Shown: one piece after another, positions 5,385-6,056 of the stretch | Layout of the letters: each line of letters opens with the position of its first letter | How positions within the stretch are numbered: the stretch's first letter is position 1 | Assembly: GCA_903832395.1 (NCBI GenBank) | Contig: CAILBF010000083.1 | Span: forward strand, 1-6,056 | DNA length: 6,056 nucleotides | Reading direction: 5' to 3' | Origin: an uncultured Actinomycetes bacterium | GTDB taxonomy: Bacteria; Actinomycetota; Actinomycetes; Nanopelagicales; Nanopelagicaceae | Notes under the pieces: generated by a model | Database searches by the model: none | What the model was told of the DNA's origin: nothing | Seen by the model: only the letters and a program-made list of their open reading frames with translations | Program-made: the position numbers and the translations under genes

Positions 5385-6056
5385 ATGCCAGCTCTAGTCT
5401 TGCTTGGTGCCCAATGGGGCGACGAAGGCAAAGGTAAGGCCACCGATTTATTGGGTGACCGCGTTGATTATGTCGTGCGCTACCAAGGTGGCAATAACGC
5501 TGGTCATACAGTTGTAATCGGTGACCAGAAGTATGCACTTCACTTATTACCTTCGGGAATCCTCTCTCCCAACGTAGTTCCAGTAATTGGAAATGGTGTC
5601 GTAATTGATCCCGGTGTCTTGCTGGAAGAAATTAAAGGTTTAACTGAGCGCGGCATCGACTGTAGCAAATTAGTTATTTCTACTAATGCGCATTTGATTA
5701 CGCCGTACCACCGGACAATCGATAAAGTTTCAGAGCGCTTCTTAGGTAAGTCAAAGATTGGCACAACGGGCCGCGGAATCGGACCAGCGTATGCCGACAA
5801 AATAAATCGCATCGGTATTCGAGTACAAGATCTCTTTGACCCATCAATCCTTCGCCAAAAGATTGAAAGCGCCCTTCGCGATAAAAACCAAGTATTAATC
5901 AAGGTTTTCAACCGTAAAAACATCGAAGTCGATGAGGTTCTTGTCGAGTATTTGGCCTATGCCGAAATTCTTCGCCCATATGTTGCCGACACCGTTTTGC
6001 TTCTAGATCAAGCGCTAAAAGCCGGTAAGCGCATCCTCTTGGAGGGTTCACAAGGA
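5385..6056 (+). CDS. purA: Adenylosuccinate synthetase, N-terminal half (cut by window edge)
   Basis: This is the first 224 codons of an enzyme usually about 425-430 residues long. It condenses IMP and aspartate with GTP to form adenylosuccinate, the committed step to AMP. It opens with MPALVLLGAQWGDEGKGK. The GTP-binding loop is GAQWGDEGKGK at 8-18, with catalytic Asp13. GGNNAGHTVV follows at 35-44, with catalytic His41. IGNGVVIDP is at 68-76, the IMP-contacting KIGTTGRGIGPAYADK at 124-139, and LEGSQG at the right edge, whose Gln223 corresponds to the conserved IMP-contacting Gln. The frame is open to the last base with no stop, so the truncation comes from the window and not from mutation. 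It is probably transcribed with fba, 28 bases upstream. Confidence 0.97.
   Translation, partial: MPALVLLGAQWGDEGKGKATDLLGDRVDYVVRYQGGNNAGHTVVIGDQKYALHLLPSGILSPNVVPVIGNGVVIDPGVLLEEIKGLTERGIDCSKLVISTNAHLITPYHRTIDKVSERFLGKSKIGTTGRGIGPAYADKINRIGIRVQDLFDPSILRQKIESALRDKNQVLIKVFNRKNIEVDEVLVEYLAYAEILRPYVADTVLLLDQALKAGKRILLEGSQG

Noticed and set aside
5540..5923. Reverse-strand 127-codon frame inside purA
   Set aside because: The forward strand encodes clear purA motifs throughout. The antisense frame is a codon-bias shadow.
1..6056. Mobile elements, CRISPR arrays, tRNA or rRNA genes
   Set aside because: No transposase or integrase frame, no regularly spaced repeat series and no structural RNA signature was seen. 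The window is packed with housekeeping genes.

Overview
The window looks like chromosomal DNA of a streamlined actinobacterium with moderate GC content (judged by eye). The Crp-family regulator, the endonuclease III and the acetyl-CoA synthetase all resemble actinobacterial members most closely. The order crp < > nth > thioredoxin-like gene, with acs close by, recalls the Mycobacterium tuberculosis region Rv3676 (crp), Rv3674c (nth), Rv3673c (thioredoxin-like) and Rv3667 (acs), with the intervening genes missing. Very short intergenic gaps, 4-base overlaps and housekeeping genes only fit a free-living planktonic lineage such as the freshwater acI group (Nanopelagicales). That assignment is inference from memory, not a search result.

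Layout. 1-42: the last 13 codons of a forward gene, perhaps RidA-like. 64-747 (-): a cAMP-receptor-type regulator. 766-1464 (+): endonuclease III (nth), which starts only 18 bases from the regulator's start and is divergent to it. 1461-1985 (+): a secreted, lipid-anchored TlpA-type thioredoxin, joined to nth by a TTGA stop/start overlap. 1982-3946 (-): acetyl-CoA synthetase (acs), convergent with tlpA and overlapping it by four bases. 3947-4054: a divergent control region. 4055-4162 (+): an undescribed 35-residue cationic hydrophobic mini-protein with a strong ribosome binding site, followed by a strong intrinsic terminator at 4175-4206. 4207-4327: an intergenic leader holding a direct repeat and an inverted repeat that could cover the fba ribosome binding site. 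4328-5356 (+): class II fructose-bisphosphate aldolase (fba). 5385-6056 (+): the first 224 codons of adenylosuccinate synthetase (purA), cut by the window edge.

Functionally this is central metabolism plus maintenance: a global regulator, base-excision repair, extracytoplasmic thiol redox, acetate activation, glycolysis/gluconeogenesis and AMP synthesis. I see no mobile element, CRISPR array, rRNA or tRNA. The parts not explained by known families are the mini-gene at 4055, the fba leader, and the overlapping -10-like elements between crp and nth, which suggest leaderless divergent transcription.
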